Assembly: GCA_004431415.1 (NCBI GenBank)
Contig: QPMI01000623.1
Span: 104,470 to 168,469, forward strand
Reading direction: 5' to 3'
Source of the DNA: Cyanophora paradoxa
Lineage: Eukaryota > Glaucocystophyceae > Cyanophorales > Cyanophoraceae
DNA length: 64,000 bases
The notes under the pieces were generated by a model, which worked only from the letters and a program-made list of their open reading frames with translations, did not search any database and was not told the origin of the DNA. Below, piece after piece: positions 21,707 through 32,470 of the stretch (position 1 is its first letter; every line of letters starts with the position of its first letter). Made by a program: the position numbers and the translations under genes.

Positions 21707-22395
21707 TCAGCTGGGTTTCTGGACCTGGGAGAACTGCTCGAAGTCTAGGCTGAGCTTGGGGCCGCTCAGCGTGATGTACGCTGCCTGGTTCCCGCAAGTT
21801 CCCAAATAATTCGGTGCCGAGAAGATAGTGATGAGTTTGTTTGGGATGTCGACGTGGTACCTGCGCGCGGAAGCACCCCGCCCGCCCGCTCGCTCTCCAG
21901 GAGCGGCCCGGGCCGGGCCGGGCGGCGCACCCCTTGCTCATCTCGGGGCGCTTTCGACGAAATTATGATTGATTATGGAGATGAGCACGGGGTGCGTGAG
22001 GCGCACCGTGTCAGGCCCCTCGTGGCTCCTGATGAGGGTGGTGAGGGCGTTCCTCTGGAGGAACTCCTCGAGGACGTCGGGTCCGTAGCGGAGGCCGCAG
22101 CCGCGGAACTCGTTCGGGTGCAGCCCGAACTTGCGCCCCGGGTCGCTCCACTGCCCCCGCCCTCCCCCTCAGCGCCGGCGGCGGGGCGGGGGGGCGGGGC
22201 GGGGGGACGGGGCGGGGCGGGGGGGCGGGGCGCGCCAGGACCTCCTCGAGGGGGCTCTTGAGCTTGGGCTCGCACTGCCGCGGCGTCTCCATCAGGTCCT
22301 CCAGCGTCCCCAGCACCTGCCGGTCCTTCCGCGACGCCCACAGCCCTGTCCCCCGCCCCGCCCCCAGCGACGCGACCCCGGTCGGCACGGGCGGG

Positions 22396-22433
<38 letters not shown>

Positions 22434-23907
22434 TCCGTGGAGACGGGTCATTGCTAGCTATACGAGGCGCGCGTGCAGCCGCTCACCGCCGTGGACGACG
22501 AGGATGCGGTTGGCGATGCGCACGCCGAGCGGCAGCGCGAAGAAGACGTCCAGGAAGGGCTGCCCCGCACGTCGCCCCCGCCCCAGCCCCCGCCCCGCCC
22601 CGGCCCCCGCACCCCCCGCCTCACCTTGTACATCTGCGGCGGCGCGTCTTCAGGCGAGGGCGCGGGTGTGCGGGGGAGGGGCGCCGAGGAAACCTTCTTG
22701 CTGTACTTCCTCTCGACCTCGTCCGCGAACCTGCGCCGGGCGCCTCAGCGCGCCGCTCCACCGCGCGCCGCGAGGCCCGCCGCCGGCGTGCACCCGTACT
22801 GCGCGGCGCGGGTGAGGGCGAGGGAGCGGGAGGGTGCAGCGGGCGCACCGCCTTGGAGCAGAAGCGGGTCTCGTGGTTGCCGCGGGTCATGTGGAGGGAG
22901 CGCGGGTTCGCCAACTTGAGGAGCAGCAGCGTCACGACCACCTGCCCGCGCGCAGGGGCCGAGCGCGGCGGTGCGTCAAAGGCGTCGCGGGGCGAGGGGC
23001 GCGGCGCTCGCCTCGACGCCGTCGTCGCCGCGGTCCACGTAGTCCCCGTTGAAGACGAACGCCTGCGACGGCGACGGGAACCTGCCGCGCCGCTCGAGCC
23101 ACGAGCCTGCGCCGCGCCGGCGCAGGATGCCCGCGCACCCTGCTTTCTGCGGGGGCGGGAAGGGGGCTCAGATCGGGAGGCGACGGGGCCTGCACAAGCG
23201 CGAAGAACCTTGAAGATGGTGAGGACATCGTGGAACTGGCCGTGCGTGTCCCCGCACACGATCACGCGCTGGCCCTCCTGTGGCGCCCCCACCTCCACCA
23301 CGTTATCCTCCTTCTTCAGCAGCGCCAGGCCTGCGGCAGAGCCGGCTCAGAGGCGCGCACGGCCCCGCGGCGAGCTGCCCGCTCGTGCACCCTTCTTCAG
23401 GATCTGCGCAGGGAGGTTTAGAAACGCTGCACGGATCGCAGCCGAGGCGGGGGATGTGCCTGGGACAGGGCCGAGGCGCTCAGCGCTTTGCCTTTGGCCA
23501 AGTCTGCGATCAGCGCCTGTGCCTTCTCCGGGGTCATCGGCCACGAGACGGACAAGCCCTTTTCCTCCTCCTCCTCGCAGCCGTCGATGTCCATCTCTTC
23601 CTCTTCTTCCTCGACGCCGGCGTCGTGCATGCCGCGCCCTTCAGCGCTCGGGGTCCGCGCGCGCGAGGACGATCCTGAATCCACGGCAGAGCTCACTGGT
23701 TCGGGCAACCCGTCGCCGCCAGCTTCCTCATCCTGTGCTGAGTCCCTGCTGTGCCTCCGCCTGATTCGGTCGTCTCTGAAATGCACAGATGCGCGTGCGG
23801 CGAGAGCTGCGCATGCGGGGGGCGCACCCACGCTTTCCTCCGCCGCCAGCGCCGCCGCCCGCGCCCTTGTCACGCTTCTCTCCGCCGGCACCCTTCTTTT
23901 TGCCCAT
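21707..23907 (-). CDS. PP7-like serine/threonine protein phosphatase
   Basis: Metal-dependent PPP-family phosphatase. N-terminus MGKKKGAGGEKRDKGAGGG, then a Ser/Glu-rich acidic linker (EEEEEEMDIDGCEEEEE) and a helical WPMTPEKAQALIADLAKGKA. Catalytic motifs in order: VIVCGDTHGQFHDVLTIF, NGDYVDRGDD, MTRGNHETRFCSK, ILVVHGG, then LWASRKDRQVLGTLEDLME, WSDPGRKFGLHPNEFRGCGL, RYGPDVLEEFLQR, LIRSHEGPD, and KLITIFSAPNYLGTCGNQAA. The 'LGTLEDLM ... WSDP ... LHPNE ... RSHEGPD' arrangement, with extra residues between HGG and WSDP, is the pattern of plant PP7 rather than PP1/PP2A/PP5. Introns include one holding a 35-nt poly-C (sense) tract and a GC-AG intron before WSDP. The stop follows VQKPS. Confidence 0.85.
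22397..22431 (-). repeat. 35-nt poly-C tract (sense strand) in PP7-like intron
   Basis: A run of 35 G on the plus strand, i.e. C on the coding strand of the phosphatase gene. It lies between the exon carrying ILVVHGG and the one carrying LWASRKDRQ. Confidence 0.85.
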
Positions 23908-23995
23908 GACGAGCTGCTGAGGCGCAGGCTGCAGGCTGCGAAATTCCTGCAATCCGCTGCAGGAATTGATGAAGTTGGACGAAAGTTGAGGTTTG

Positions 23996-24759
23996 ATGGA
24001 CGAAAGTTGGACGAAAGCTCACAGTTGCAGTACCCCTTCACGCCCGCAGATTCGGCGCAGAACGGACAGCTGCAGGGCCCTGCGCGAGCCGGCTACGCCG
24101 ACCACGCCGGAAAACAGCGCTACAGTGAGTCTCCCCGCGCACTGCGCCTTTCAACCCCGCTCACGCCCCACACGGCCAGCCTCCCGCGAACGACCAGGAA
24201 TGAACACGGTGCGCTGCACGAAATCGCGCGTGCTGCGATACAAATGAGCACGACCCCCGCTAGCGCACGTATGCTAGCGCTCGCCTCGCCCCGCTCTCGC
24301 GCGATCTGGACCCACGCCATCCCGGCTGCCTTCGCATTTGCCCGCTCGATCGGCCGCGGTCGCCTTTTGCTTTCGCCTTTGCCCGACTGACGTGCGCCCC
24401 CCGCCCCCGGCGCCAGATCGGCCCCGCCGTCTGGGGTGCCGCCGTCTTGGGGCCCCGCCTCGGGTTCATGAACGAGGGCAACGCGTGCTACGCCATCGTC
24501 GTGGTTCACTGCATCGCCGCCATCCAGACCTTCGTCGCCGCCCTCGGCACCGAGAACTGGCAAGGTGGCGTCGCGGGGAAGCTGCGGGAGCTCGCCTTGC
24601 AGGTGCGCGGGGGGCGCGGCTCCCCTGGGAGCTCGAACGCTCGCTAACGAGGCGAAGGTGTGCGAGGGGCGTCCCAACGGGGGAGGCGACGTGCACTCCT
24701 GCCAGGAGCTCAAGCGAGCGGTGGCGCCCCCCCGGCCCGAGATTTCGATCTCGAGCTAG
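23996..24759 (+). pseudogene. Truncated ubiquitin-specific protease-like gene
   Basis: Exon 1 starts MDESWTKAHSCSTPSRPQIR. After an intron (gtgagt ... gcgccag), exon 2 reads LGPRLGFMNEGNACYAIVVV then HCIAAIQTFVAAL, the Cys-box of ubiquitin-specific proteases (G-F/L-x-N-x-G-N-x-C-Y), so the catalytic Cys is present. A third exon gives CEGRPNGGGDVHSCQELKRA and then runs into gatttcgatctcgagc repeats and a stop. The fingers, QQD region and His box are all missing, about 60 residues into the usual ~300-residue domain. It is either a fragment truncated near 24735 or a gene whose remaining exons I cannot see. Head-to-head with the phosphatase (88 bp between starts). Confidence 0.55.
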
Positions 24760-25219
24760 GGTAAGTAGACCTAGGTTTCGATCTCGAGCTTCGGTATTCG
24801 ATTTCGATTTTCGACGTCACTTGCCTATCTGACTGAGCCCATGGATTCGACCGGCGGCCCACTGCTAGCCAAACAGCTGGAGCTAGTCCAGATGTTGTCG
24901 GTCGTCTCTGAAATTGCAGGCTGAGCCGCTGTACGATATACCCCCCTCATCATCCTCGTCCGGATTCCTGCCAGGCTGGCCATGGTCTTCTAGATTTGGG
25001 ATCACGCGCGCAGCGATCATCGGATCGCGAGTCTCCCGCTATTAGGATTGCGACGCCAAGAAATTGCAAGTTGTTCTCGCGATATCGATCGAAGTCAGTG
25101 TTCTCAAGAGTCTTTTGCTCTCCTTCTAGGCTAGCTCTATCATGCATGGAATATACAGAGCGCTGCGAGCGTGTGCTCTCAATAAATGAATGTGGCGGAG
25201 GGCGAGGCCTAGGGTCGCC
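24760..25219. other. AT-richer intergenic region
   Basis: Follows the truncated protease. Repeats of tttcgatctcgagct occur at about 24743-24792, followed by sequence of lower GC with no coding signal, up to the 3' end of the cyclin gene. Confidence 0.5.
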
Positions 25220-27238
25220 GTCAGAGGACGACGGTGTATTTGGGGCGGGCGGCGGCGGGCGCGGCGGCGGCGGCGGCGGGAGGTGCGCCGGGGGCGGTGC
25301 CGAAGGCGGCCCCCGCGCCGAGGGCGAGGGGCGCGGGCTGCTGCGCGTTGAGGCCGAGGCCGGGGGCGGGCGGCGCGGGGAGGCCGTCCCGCTCGAGGAG
25401 GGAGGGGCAGCGGAGCTCGCGGCCCCGCAGGAAGCCGAAGCGCGCCTCGCTGCGGCGCCTCAGCGGCGGCCGGCGCAGGGCGGGTCAGCGCGTGCACCAG
25501 ATGCCGGCAAGGTACCGCTCCGTGTAGCCCGAGGCGGCCGTCAGCGCCTCCCCCTGCACCCCGTCACGCCCGGCGGCGGCGGCTGGCGGCGGGGCCGGCG
25601 GGGGCACCCAGGGGAGGCCGCGCTGGCGCAGGGAGAGGAAGAGGGCGGCGGCGGCGACGAGGGACGGGTGCAGCTGCAGCGTGCTGTACTCCCGCGCGCA
25701 CTGCCGCAGCACCTCCTGCGCGCGCCATGAGCGCAGGGGGCGGGGGGCGGGGCGGGGTCGGGCACGGCGGCGAGGGAGGCGACCAAGTCGTCGACGGGGG
25801 CGTCGGGGCCGGCCGCCGCGGGCGCCTCCACCACCGCCGCCGCGCACACCAGCATCTCCGGCGTCACCGCGCACCCCGCCCCGGCCGGAGGCAGCGGCGA
25901 CGGGCTCCGGGGAGGGGGCGGCGGGGGCGGGGTGCGGGGTGCCGGGGAGGGGGCGAGGGGGGTCGGGGAGGCGGAGGGTGTGCGCGGGGGCCGCGGGGCG
26001 GGGCGGGCGGCGGCGAGGAGGTCGGCGAGGTGGCAGAAGGGGCTGTGGTGCTCGAGGTCGAAGGCGAGGAGCTGGAGCATGCAGGCCTCGAGTGCCATCA
26101 CCTCCCCCTGCGTGTACGAGTCGTCCGAGTAGTACACGATGTCCCGCGGCAGGATCGTCCCGTTCGGCACCTGCCCCCCCCCTCAGCCTCCCCGCCGGAG
26201 CAGGGCCGGAGTCGGGGGCGCGGCGGGGGCGCCTGCATGGTGCGGTCTGTCATGCCGAGCTTCGAGAAGAAGTTGTTCGAGGCGAGCATGAGCGCCACCG
26301 CCCCCACCAGCTGCGCCGCGTCAGGCGCGCTGACCGCCGGCCGGGCGCCGGGGGCGGCGGGGCGCGGGCCTGGTAGGAGGCGCGGGAGACGGGGAGGCGG
26401 GAGGTGTAGCGGTCGGTGTAGTGGGCGGCGCGGCAGAGGGCCTCGTCGGGCAGCGCGAAGGCCTCGCAGAGCTCCCCGAGCCAGTCGAGCAGGATCGCCC
26501 GGCAGTGCGAGTTGATCCCCCGCGGGTTCTCCGCCCCCAGGCACCCCGGCGACGGCAGCCGCCGCGGCTGCGCGGCGTCACGGAGGGCCGGCGGCGCGGG
26601 GGGCGGGGGCCGGGGCGGCGCACGGCGCAGGAGTCGTGGAGGATGACGGAGATGGGTTCGGAGGGCGCCCCCGACGCCTTGCGCGCCGCGCGGTGCGCGC
26701 TGGGGCCGGGGCCGCGTCGGGCGGCTCCTGCTCCTCGTCGGAGGTGGTGCGGCGGCGCTTGAGGAGGGCGAGGGCGGGCGCGGCGAGGGCGACGAGGCCG
26801 GCGAGGGCGGCGCCGAGCCGCGCAGCACCGCCAGCCGCCCCAGGGGCCCCGCCTCGCCCCGCCCGCCGACGCCGCCAATGCGGAGGCGTGGGGCACGGGG
26901 CCGGGGCCCGTGAAGGGGGAGCCGCCGGGAGGGAGCTCCCCGGGGGCCTCGGGGAGCGGCCGGGGCGAGGGTCCGGCGCGGCCTTCGAGGCGCGGGGCGT
27001 CGGAGAAGGCGGGGAGCGGGGAGTGGCGGGAGGCGGGGGGCGGGGCGGGCGGGGCGGGGCGGCCGGGGCGCGGGGCCGGGGCGAGGAGCTCGGCGAGGGA
27101 GATGTTGCCGCAGAGGTTCACCTGCAGGGGCGCCCGGCCGCACGCGCAGCGCTCGAAGGCCGGCACGGGCACGTCCAGCGCGTGCTCCTCGCCCGGGGCG
27201 GCGCCGTCGAGCAGCGGGTGGTGCACGAGGGCGCGCAT
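25220..27238 (-). CDS. Cyclin (A/B/F-like cyclin box)
   Basis: Cell-cycle cyclin, expected to bind and activate a cyclin-dependent kinase. Cyclin N-box exons: INSHCRAILLDWLGELCEAF, ALPDEALCRAAHYTDRYTSR, LVGAVALMLASNNFFSKLG, then DIVYYSDDSYTQGEVMALEA and CMLQLLAFDLEHHSPF. The C-terminal fold follows: REVLRQCAREYSTLQLHPSL then VAAAALFLSLRQRGLPW, and ALTAASGYTERYLAG; the tail ends AAPKYTVVL. The MRAIL-type core (here CRAILLDWLGEL) keeps the Arg and Trp used in CDK binding. The 5' limit is uncertain: I find no good ATG near the cyclin box, and 27238 is the nearest upstream Met in an open stretch, but that exon may belong to the LRR gene next door. Upstream residues include LLKRRRTTSDEEQEPPDA, a possible nuclear signal. 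Confidence 0.7.
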
Positions 27239-27239
27239 A

Positions 27240-29524
27240 CCCCGGCAGCACCGCCCCGACGTCGCGCACGCCCTGCCCCGCGCGTCAGACCGGCGGCGGG
27301 ACGAGGGGGCGGGGGCGGGGCGCGCGTGGTGGCCTCGAGGAAGCGGACGAGGGCGGCGACGCCCTCGCGCCCGATCGCGTTGTGCTGCAGGTCCAGGTAC
27401 TCGATCGTGCCCCCGGCCGCCGCCGCTGCGCCCCCGCCCCGCTCGCGCCGCTGCGCCGCGCGCGGCGGGGAGTGCGCGCGCGCGGAGGCACCCTCGACGA
27501 GGAGGCGGGCGCCGGCGGCGCGGAGGTCGTTGTGCGCGAACCCGACCCGCCGCAGCGTCCGCGTGCTCCGGAACGCCGCCGCGTACTCGCTCACTGCCGC
27601 CCCGTCAGCCGCGCCGGCGCGGGGCGGACGGCGGGGGCGAGCACGGATGTCGCCGGGGGCGCCGGAGCTGCTGGAGGCGATCCAGTTGCAGGAAAGGTTG
27701 ACGGAGGTGAGGGACGGGGAGCGGGCGAGGCCGCGGGCGATGGCGAGGGCGCGGCGCCAGCCGCCGATGGAGGAGCGCTCGAGGTTGAGGGAGAGGAGGG
27801 CGCGCGCCCCCTCGAGGGCCTCGAGGATGGCCTCGGGGCGGTCGTACGAGGTCGAGACGACGTCGTTGTACGAGAGGTCCAGCGAGGTCAGCGCCGGGCC
27901 CACCAGCAGCGCCGGCAGCGCAATCTTCCCCGCCGCGATGTTCTCCTGCGAGTTCCCCAGCAGCCCGCAGTACCTGCCCGCGCTCCCGTCAGGCTGGCGC
28001 GCCCGGGGCGGGGGGCGGTTCGGAGGGGGGGACCGGAGAGAGAGGCGGGTGAGAATGGGGTTGGTAGAGAGGGAGGCGGCGAGGGCGAGGACGCCGTCGC
28101 GCCCGACGGGGTTGTTGGAGAGGTCCAGCGTCCGCAGCGTCCCCGCCGCCCCCAGGCCGCCCGCCCCGCCCGGGGCCCGCACGCGCGGCACCAGCTGCGG
28201 AGGGCGTCAGCAGGAGGCGGGATTGAGGGCCGGGGCGGGGCGGGGGGCGCGGACGCCGTCGTCGCGGGGCTCGCGGTCGGGCCAGCGGAGGAGGTCGGCG
28301 AGGGCGGCGGCGCCGGCGGCGGTGATGGCGTTGTGGGCGAGCCCGAGGTCCGTGAGCCCGCCCCGCCGCCCAGCGCCGCCGCCAGCACCAGCGCCCCGTC
28401 GTCCCCGACCCCGTTCGACGCCAGCTGCAGCGCCGCCAGCCGCCCCGCCCCCCCCAGCGCATCCGCCACCGCCCGCGCCCCCGCCAGCTGCAGGTTGTTC
28501 CCCGTCAGGTCCAGCCGCGTCAGCGCCGGGCGCGCCGCCAGCAGCCGCCGAAGAGCCGGCAGGTCTGCGGGTCGGAGTCAGGGGCGGGGTGGCGGGCGGG
28601 GGGGGGGGGGGGCGAAGGTGCGGGCCGGGGAGAGTGAGGGCCTCGTCGCAGATGGCGAGGGAGGTGAGACCGGGGCCCGCGAGGCCGCGCTCGTCGGCGA
28701 GGGCCGCCAGCAGCGCTCCCGTCGCGGCGCGCTGCCGGTTCGTGAAGTGCGCGTGCCGCAGGTTCGGCAGCCGGGTGCCGGGGCGCGCCACGCAGGCGAG
28801 CTCGCAGTGGAGGGCGCCGAGGAAGGGGCCCGAGAAGGGGAGGGCGCGCAGCGAGTCCGGGAGGGGCCCGCCGGGGGTGGCGAGGGAGGCCTCCTCGGCA
28901 AGAGCGCGCTCGAGGACGTAGCGGGCCCACGAGCGGTGCGGGAGCAGCAGGTGCGGGAACTCCGCGTGCGCGTGCTCCGGGCCCCAGCGGTACGCCTGCT
29001 TCGCCGGCGCCTCCTCGAAACGCGGCCGCGGCGTTCGCGACGCCAGCCCCGGCCACAGCTGCATCGCCTTCTTCGCCCACAGGTCGTTCGAGCGAATGAC
29101 GTGCCACCACGCAGGGTTCGCCAAGGCCGCGGCCAGCAGGTCCGGGCCACTCAGAAGCAGAAAAATCAGCTGCGCTCACGAGAGCAATGCGTCAGTCTGA
29201 ACTTCATATTTATGTCGATGTTGATCTCTGATTCTCGCACCTGGTAGAGCTCCTGAGGAAACTGGCCGTCGACGAACGCAGACCTGCGTTCAATTGCAAG
29301 CTCCTGCGTCAGCGGGTGAGCGTGCAGAGCGGAGCGCGTATGGCGCGCCGAGACACGTCGCTTGCAGCGGAGATGCATGACGCTGCGTCCTCGTCGTCCC
29401 GTGCGTCCGGCGGGGGGGTCGGAGGCTTGTCAACCTCCCAGGGCCTCCAGGACCTCGAGCCCATTCGCCCTCCACGAGCTGGGCCCGACACCGAAGCGTC
29501 CCTCGAACTGTTGTCACGTTCCAT
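27240..29524 (-). CDS. F-box and leucine-rich-repeat protein
   Basis: Likely substrate-recognition subunit of an SCF-type ubiquitin ligase. Start taken at MERDNSSRDASVSG (29524), the first ATG of the exon. Exons splice in phase: ISAASD to ELAIERRSAFVDGQFPQELY, then to LIFLLLSGPDLLAAALANPA then WWHVIRSNDLWAKKAMQLWP. Together these form an F-box (FPQEL..LIF..L...DLL....ANPAWW......LW...). Downstream: NLRHAHFTNRQRAATGALLA, GLTSLAICDEAL, LQLASNGVGDDGALVLAAAL, GLTDLGLAHNAITAAGAAAL, TLDLSNNPVGRDGVLALAAS, LTSLDLSYNDVV, LTSVNLSCNWIASSS, and EYLDLQHNAIGREGVAALVR, which are RNase-inhibitor-type leucine-rich repeats. One intron holds a 15-nt poly-C (sense) tract. No stop is seen before the cyclin exons, so the two may be one gene. 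Confidence 0.72.
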
Positions 29525-30316
29525 CTGCGCACGCGCGTGCAAGGCTAGGTCATCCAACGAAAACGGCGGTAGATCTTTGCCCCGGCACTTCAAAGCAAAG
29601 CCCAGCGCCTAGCTCTAGAAGGCCAAAAGCTAAGCAAAAGCTAAGAAATTGAATCGCAATAGAAATACCTCGATTTCGCTTTCGCGAAACCCGGGCAACA
29701 ATAGATCAAATCTTGTGCCGGGTCGAGCACGCCAGCGAGCTCGGCGAGCTCCCGCTAGAGGCTGTTCTCCCAGCTCTGCGCATGGAGCTCCTGCCGCGCT
29801 CGGCGGCGCTCGGTCACAGGAGGAAATCAGGAGGGGGGGTCGGGATGCTGGCCGGGTACTCTGTCTAGATCAGCCAGGCTGGCGTCGCGGCGCGCGCCCT
29901 ACCGTAGTACAGGTTCAGCCATAAAGCTTCAGCCTCACGCATCGCGCCCCAGCCCCCGGCGCGCGCCCTATATTCTAATCGCAGGTTTCAATAGGCGCCG
30001 ACGCCGCGGAAAGTCGCAAAGTGGGCGCACCACCAGCTGATAGCTAGAGCATGCGGCTTTGGACCTCTAATCGCAGCATCTATAGCCTGGTCGTAATCGC
30101 AGCTCAGCAAGCGCTGACACACGCGGCCGCGGCCACGGTCCGCCCGCATGCGCAGCGGATTCAAGCTCAAGCGCTACTAAGCTAGCTAGTGCGCGCGCGC
30201 TATAGCCCGACCTCTACGCAGCCTACAACCCGGGCGGCCGTTGCGCGGCTTGCGCTACGCGGACACCGCGTGCTCGGCAAGATCGAGCAAGCCCAGCTGA
30301 AGCGAGCGAGCAGCCA
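29525..30316. other. Intergenic region, partly AT-richer
   Basis: No supported gene. It includes the 12-mer ctaccgtagtac at 29899-29910, which recurs at 38226 and (reverse complement) 54853. tagctag-type palindromic words lie around 30030-30200. The right part may be the 5' remainder of the retroelement-like sequence that follows. Confidence 0.45.
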
Positions 30317-31057
30317 GTGCAGGCCGGCCCCAGCAGACAGCGCGCGGTGCCGACAGTTCTTACGGCGGGCCCAGCGGAGACATTCACGCACGTCTTCCTA
30401 TGCCCGGGGCCCCATGCAGTGGCGCACCGCGCGGAGACCGCCCGTGAGCTGAATCGCTTCCTGCGGCGCGTCCACCGCGAGGCTCACGGCTCCCAGCCCA
30501 AAAACGTCGATCCAACGCTGGCGCTCGCCTCCGGTCTTGTGCCCGCCTACCTGCGCGTAGCCGACGATGACGCCGCAGCGCGCAGACTCGACGACGACCC
30601 GACCGTCTTCCCGCGGCTCTGGGTACTCCAGGGCGTCGCTCCTACATCGCTCGAAAGCGACCTGATCCGTCGGCTCGACCTCGATCCGCGCCGCGCTCCC
30701 CGCACGGCTAAGCGCGTGCGCCAGATGCTAATAGAACGCGCGCGTCGGCTCTGGTCCAACAGGTGTGCGATCAACGCCGCATGGGAGAAGGATTGTCGCA
30801 TCTCCCAGGCCTCCAAACGCCGCCCGCGCCCGCGCCGCACAGGGGCTAGAGCTAAAGAGCGCGCCCGCGGCCCTCGTGCCCCGATAGAATACTGCCCCGC
30901 CTGCGACGGGCCCCTGCACCTCCATAACGAACTCCGTGCAGCCCAGAACGCTGACTGCCCGCCGGAATACCGAGGATGGAAGGCAGCACTTCAAGCCCAA
31001 GAGCTCTACGACAGCACCAAGGTCCGCCCCTGGAGTCTGCCCCCCCCGGCCGATTAA
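30317..31057 (+). mobile_element. Retroelement ORF remnant (3' end of RT-like ORF)
   Basis: An intronless frame of 246 residues, unlike the surrounding intron-rich genes. Near its start it has AETFTHVFLCPGPHAVAHRA, the E/T-x-x-H-x-x-x-x-C-P pattern of the zinc-binding tail found after reverse transcriptase in non-LTR retroelements. It continues with helical Arg-rich sequence (RARRLWSNRCAINAAWEKDC) and a late C-x-x-C (YCPACDGPLHLHNEL). The expected upstream Cys pair and the polymerase domain are absent or in broken frames, so this is a 5'-truncated or decayed copy. Thirteen bases after the stop lies a 21-nt poly-G tract. The family assignment rests on motif layout alone. Confidence 0.45.
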
Positions 31058-31069
31058 CCTACCCTCGTA

Positions 31070-31090
31070 GGGGGGGGGGGGGGGGGGGGG
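31070..31090. repeat. 21-nt poly-G tract after retroelement remnant
   Basis: A pure G run bracketed by gtag on the left and ctac on the right, so the flanks can pair. It sits 13 nt past the stop of the retroelement-like ORF. Confidence 0.85.
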
Positions 31091-32470
31091 CTACCACTGG
31101 AGGAGACGCGGAGACACGGAGACTCCATCACTACGCCCACTGACGACCTCACTCTCAACCTATCACCTACGGCCGCTCGCCGGGCCCTCGCGCCCGCCGC
31201 CGACCCGCCGTCGCCTGCGCGACTTGCGCCTCCACACCTCCCTCGCTACCGCCGATACGCTCGCCTCCTGCCGCCACCGCTGCTCTTGCTCCCCCTGCCC
31301 TCTCTCGCCCGTTGCCCCAGTCGCCTTCCCCCACGGCCCCACCCTCCACCCCCTCTGCCCCTGCCATTCTGCTGATCTCCCGCTACCCCAGGGAGGGGAC
31401 GGTGGTGCGGGCTGCCAGGTGGAAGGTCGTCAGTCGGCCGCTGAACCCACCGGCGCCTGCCCCGGCCACGCGCCAGGCCGGGGCGGTCGGACCGCCGCGG
31501 AGGGGGCTCGTCATTGCCCGCGGCGGGGGGGAGGCGGTCGGCGGGCGGCTGGAAGCCCGGCGGAACGCGCCACTGGAACCTCCCTCCTCCCGACCGCGGC
31601 TGCCCGACCCGGTCCTCCCCCGTCCTTTCCCGCCGCCCCACGTCGCCCCATGCCGTGCCCTCCTCCCTGCCCCCGTCCCCCCTTCCCCCGACCAATCTTC
31701 CCCGATGCTCTGAACCCGGCGGCTCCACCAGGCTTGCTCTCGCACGAGCGAGCCCCCGACCCGACCCGCCGTGCCGACGACACGGCGGGCCGTACTCTAG
31801 CGTGTACAGCGTGGCTAGATTATAGTGCACCTTCTCGGAGGCCCTAGCTTACTAGGCATAGCGCTAGCTACAGCTGCAGCTCACTCCGCTGCCCACCTCT
31901 GATTTCTACTCTCGTCCCTGGGTAGTCATCCCCTCTCCCGCGTAGGATCTTTCCTGTGCTGCAGCTTTAGAATTAGCCCCCGGGGTAGCTTCTCCAGTTA
32001 TTTCCACATCCGAGCTCCACCCGGTCCGATGTCCGAAAGGCTTAGTCCCGTAGGCTCATCTCTCGACTTGACACAGATGGACACCTCAGTTATATCTCTA
32101 GCCATTTGTCTCGGTGTGTGCGAATTCGATTCCCGTAGCGCGCGCTATAGCTAGCGCCCATGTATACAGGCACATGCGGCCAGCGCTAGCCGCTAGCGCT
32201 GAGCTGCAGCTGCAGTGGCTGCGATCGCGACTCGAATTCGAATCGATCTCAAAGTGCGAGCTCGAGCTCGAACTGCTCTCGCGCGCGGTTCCACGCGCAT
32301 ATATAGGATCAACATGTTCGAGAGCTTGCAATTGAGCTCGCTCAGACGGCTTTCGAAACCTTTCTGTTGCATGTTTTTTTCTGGTAAGAGAGGAACGGCA
32401 TTTAAAGAAGAATGGGAGGGGCAGCGGGGCGCGGAAAGTGGTGGGGGCTGTGTGGGGCGGGGCAAAGGGG
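31091..32470. other. Intergenic region, low-complexity then AT-richer
   Basis: 31100-31830 is C-rich/low-complexity with long open frames on both strands but no domain or splice pattern; I do not call a gene. 31840-32400 is AT-richer with many palindromic words (gctagc, gagctc, gaattcgaat). Nothing coding seen. Confidence 0.45.

Noticed and set aside
29309-29593. Start of the F-box gene at 29593
   Set aside because: That codon is TTG; the first ATG in the frame is at 29524.
31100-31847. Protein-coding gene in the Pro/Ser/Cys-rich open frames
   Set aside because: Both strands are equally open, with no domain, intron pattern or conserved-looking segment.
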